A DNA stretch of 64,000 bases from positions 1-64,000 of the forward strand of contig RXIF01000010.1 in the NCBI GenBank assembly GCA_004212075.1, read 5' to 3'. The notes beneath the pieces were generated by a model. It was not told the origin of the DNA. It saw only the letters and a program-made list of their open reading frames with translations, and did not search any database. How positions within the stretch are numbered: the stretch's first letter is position 1; every line of letters begins with the position of its first letter. Position numbers and translations under genes: made by a program. The stretch comes from Candidatus Methanoliparum thermophilum. Lineage in GTDB: Archaea > Halobacteriota > Methanoliparia > Methanoliparales > Methanoliparaceae. Below, piece by piece: positions 62,651 to 64,000 of this stretch.

Positions 62651-63568
62651 TTAAACGATGAATCTTTTAATCTCATTATTTTTTGAAAGTAACACAACAC
62701 GGCTCTTGATAGATTCATCGATCACTTCATAATCTGTTTTTTTGTCAATAACATAAGAAAATTTCTCGATATCCTCTTGATCAAGCATCCTATCTCGTGC
62801 CAACCTTTGGCGAGAGTATCCCAGATGCATATATGATTTTATCTCTATAAAATCGGGAGACGCCATGTTTATCAAGGGAACAAACTTTTCTGGCTTGGTA
62901 TTCAATCCTTTTATAAGAGTTATTCTTAAAACTGTTCTACAATCTTTATCACTCAAAATTTTAAACGATCTTAATACATTATCCCATTCATCTTTTATAG
63001 GACGGCATAATTTTTTATACATCTCTCTGTTAAAAGATTCAAGGGATAGATAAAGCTGTGTCGGATTTATCCTCTCAATCACTTCTGGTCTTGTTGCATT
63101 CGATACAACAAACGTGGTAAATCCTTTATTTTCATAAATATTTATAAGCTCGTCTAAATAAGGATAGAGCGTTGGTTCGCCTATAAGACTTATGGCAACA
63201 TGTCTCGGTTCTACGGCCTCCCAATATTTAGCAATATCTGTCCGGTTAGATCCTTTGTATCCAGTTAAAAGTCTCTTCTGCTCTTTTATAGACTCTTCAA
63301 CGATCTCTTCGGGTGAATCGAATCTTTCAAAAGAGAGCGACATACCAGTAGGCCTCCAACAAATTATGCAATTCTGGTTACATCCTATAAACGGAGTCAT
63401 CTGGATGCATCTATGAGATACAATTCCATAAAATTTTGATTTATAGCATTCATCCTCTCCTCTAACACTTTTTTTTAACCAATGGCAGAGTTTTACTGCA
63501 GAATGGTTGTTGGAACCTATAATATGATCTCCCTGCTTTTTAAGGAGCTCTTTATATCTTTCTATCAT
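62651..63568 (-). CDS. taw1: tRNA 4-demethylwyosine synthase Taw1
   Basis: 305 residues. Radical SAM enzyme that condenses pyruvate carbons onto N1-methylguanosine-37 of tRNA-Phe. CNQNCIICWRPTGM gives the SAM cluster (CxxxCxxC); an N-terminal set of cysteines (CHWLKKSVRGEDECYKSKFYG) holds the second cluster. SLIGEPTLYPYLDELI and VSNATRPEVI follow. Overlaps by 17 bases the end of the degraded CMD-family frame upstream. Confidence 0.94.
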   Translation of the reverse strand: MIERYKELLKKQGDHIIGSNNHSAVKLCHWLKKSVRGEDECYKSKFYGIVSHRCIQMTPFIGCNQNCIICWRPTGMSLSFERFDSPEEIVEESIKEQKRLLTGYKGSNRTDIAKYWEAVEPRHVAISLIGEPTLYPYLDELINIYENKGFTTFVVSNATRPEVIERINPTQLYLSLESFNREMYKKLCRPIKDEWDNVLRSFKILSDKDCRTVLRITLIKGLNTKPEKFVPLINMASPDFIEIKSYMHLGYSRQRLARDRMLDQEDIEKFSYVIDKKTDYEVIDESIKSRVVLLSKNNEIKRFIV

Positions 63569-63952
63569 CTTCTTTCTCTCTATATTTTCTAAAAGCGGTG
63601 GTCAAGACTCCTGTCTTCGCCATTAATGAACTTATCAAGATAACGTCTAAGATCTCATCCCTTGTCGCACCGCATTTTAACGCTGCACCTCATAATGAAC
63701 GGATACGTATCACTCTGATTTGTTAGCAACGGCTGATGCAAGAGTAACAAGTTCAGCAGTCTTTGCATCAAGGCTCTTTGGTCGTGTAGTAGAATATACA
63801 CTCAAAAGTTCTGGTCTTTTTTCCACCTCTTTGATTATAAAAGGGACCATGCCTAACTCTTCTTATATATTCTTCTCTAATAGATCGATCACTTCTTCTT
63901 TATTAGCTAACATCTCATCAAATTCTTTAAAAAATTTTTCTATCTGGCTCAT
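63552..63952 (-). pseudogene. Carboxymuconolactone decarboxylase/AhpD-like pseudogene
   Basis: Starting at ATG 63952 the frame reads MSQIEKFFKEFDEMLANKEE, then hits TAA after KNI, continues as EELGMVPFIIKEVEKRPELL and TAELVTLASAVANKSE, then TGA, and after a +1 shift as GAALKCGATRDEILDVILI. Homology to the CMD/AhpD family runs through the stops and the shift, and the usual catalytic CxxC is absent. So it is inactivated. A perfect palindrome AATATTTATAAATATT (63973-63988) just upstream looks like its old promoter. Confidence 0.8.
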
Positions 63953-63972
63953 ATAGAAAGATAAATGATTAT

Positions 63973-63988
63973 AATATTTATAAATATT
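63973..63988. promoter_or_regulatory. 16-bp palindromic TATA region upstream of the CMD pseudogene
   Basis: AATATTTATAAATATT is self-complementary and contains a TATA box about 20 bases before the pseudogene ATG. It could drive the pseudogene and taw1 on the minus strand. Short A/T palindromes also arise by chance in such AT-rich DNA. Confidence 0.4.
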
Positions 63989-64000
63989 ATGATACGCGGA

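Noticed and set aside
63552-63952. TGA in the CMD-like frame as selenocysteine
   Set aside because: The frame also has a TAA stop and a frameshift and no SECIS-like structure was noticed; decay is simpler.

Overview
The window comes from an AT-rich euryarchaeon. Archaeal markers include sn-glycerol-1-phosphate dehydrogenase, a group II chaperonin with GGM tail, class I lysyl-tRNA synthetase, pyruvoyl arginine decarboxylase, FEN1 with a PIP box, Taw1, RtcB plus archease, and a complete archaellum operon. Three coenzyme F430 genes (cfbA, cfbE, cfbD) together with two heterodisulfide-reductase-type clusters and an ETF point to a methanogen, an anaerobic methanotroph or an anaerobic alkane oxidiser. 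The ETF-Hdr coupling favours a fatty-acid or alkane-oxidising lineage, but no mcr gene lies in the window, so that is inference.

Layout. 0.25-6.9 kb: a five-gene redox cluster (AOR-like, polyferredoxin, HdrD-like, tandem HdrA, MvhD-like) in the same order as bacterial bamBCDEF; its AOR-like subunit has lost all [4Fe-4S] ligands. 7-10 kb: a small membrane protein with a YbjQ protein, CBS-domain proteins and a HAD phosphatase. 10.2-15 kb: gluconeogenesis (fbp, tpiA, pckA) and an SppA peptidase. 15.1-20.7 kb: HdrD-like, EtfBA and HdrACB. 20.7-24.7 kb: FKBP, UPF0179, egsA, nadC, pdaD. 24.8-27.8 kb: cfbA-cfbE-cfbD. 27.8-36.9 kb: CBS/antiporter pair, purSL, moaB, pcm, fen, NUDIX, an HTH-CBS regulator. 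37-41.6 kb (minus strand): archease, rtcB, radical SAM, serA. 41.7-45.3 kb: thermosome, a solitary IS200/IS605-like right end, and nadE with a disabled glutaminase site. 45.4-47 kb: an array of six tiny cysteine-rich peptides leading directly into the archaellum operon (47-54.4 kb). 54.4-64 kb: PUA protein, moaC, hisD, aspS, tRNA-Asn, lysS, hisG, thyA, a transglutaminase-like secreted protein, taw1 and a CMD-family pseudogene.

How the parts work together. The two Hdr-type modules would carry electrons between flavins, ferredoxin, ETF and an unknown acceptor; the F430 genes supply the cofactor of methyl/alkyl-CoM reductase; pckA-fbp-tpiA build sugars from C4/C3 units. The archaellum operon appears to include, or to be preceded by, the cysteine-rich peptide genes.

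The two most unusual signals are (1) the cysteine-rich mini-protein array at 45398-47014, whose members share a core motif and in part a prepilin-like leader, and (2) a 43-bp double-hairpin element found in frame inside two unrelated genes (archaellum ATPase and thymidylate synthase), where it encodes the same peptide and shows compensatory stem changes, resembling the palindromic coding elements of Rickettsia.
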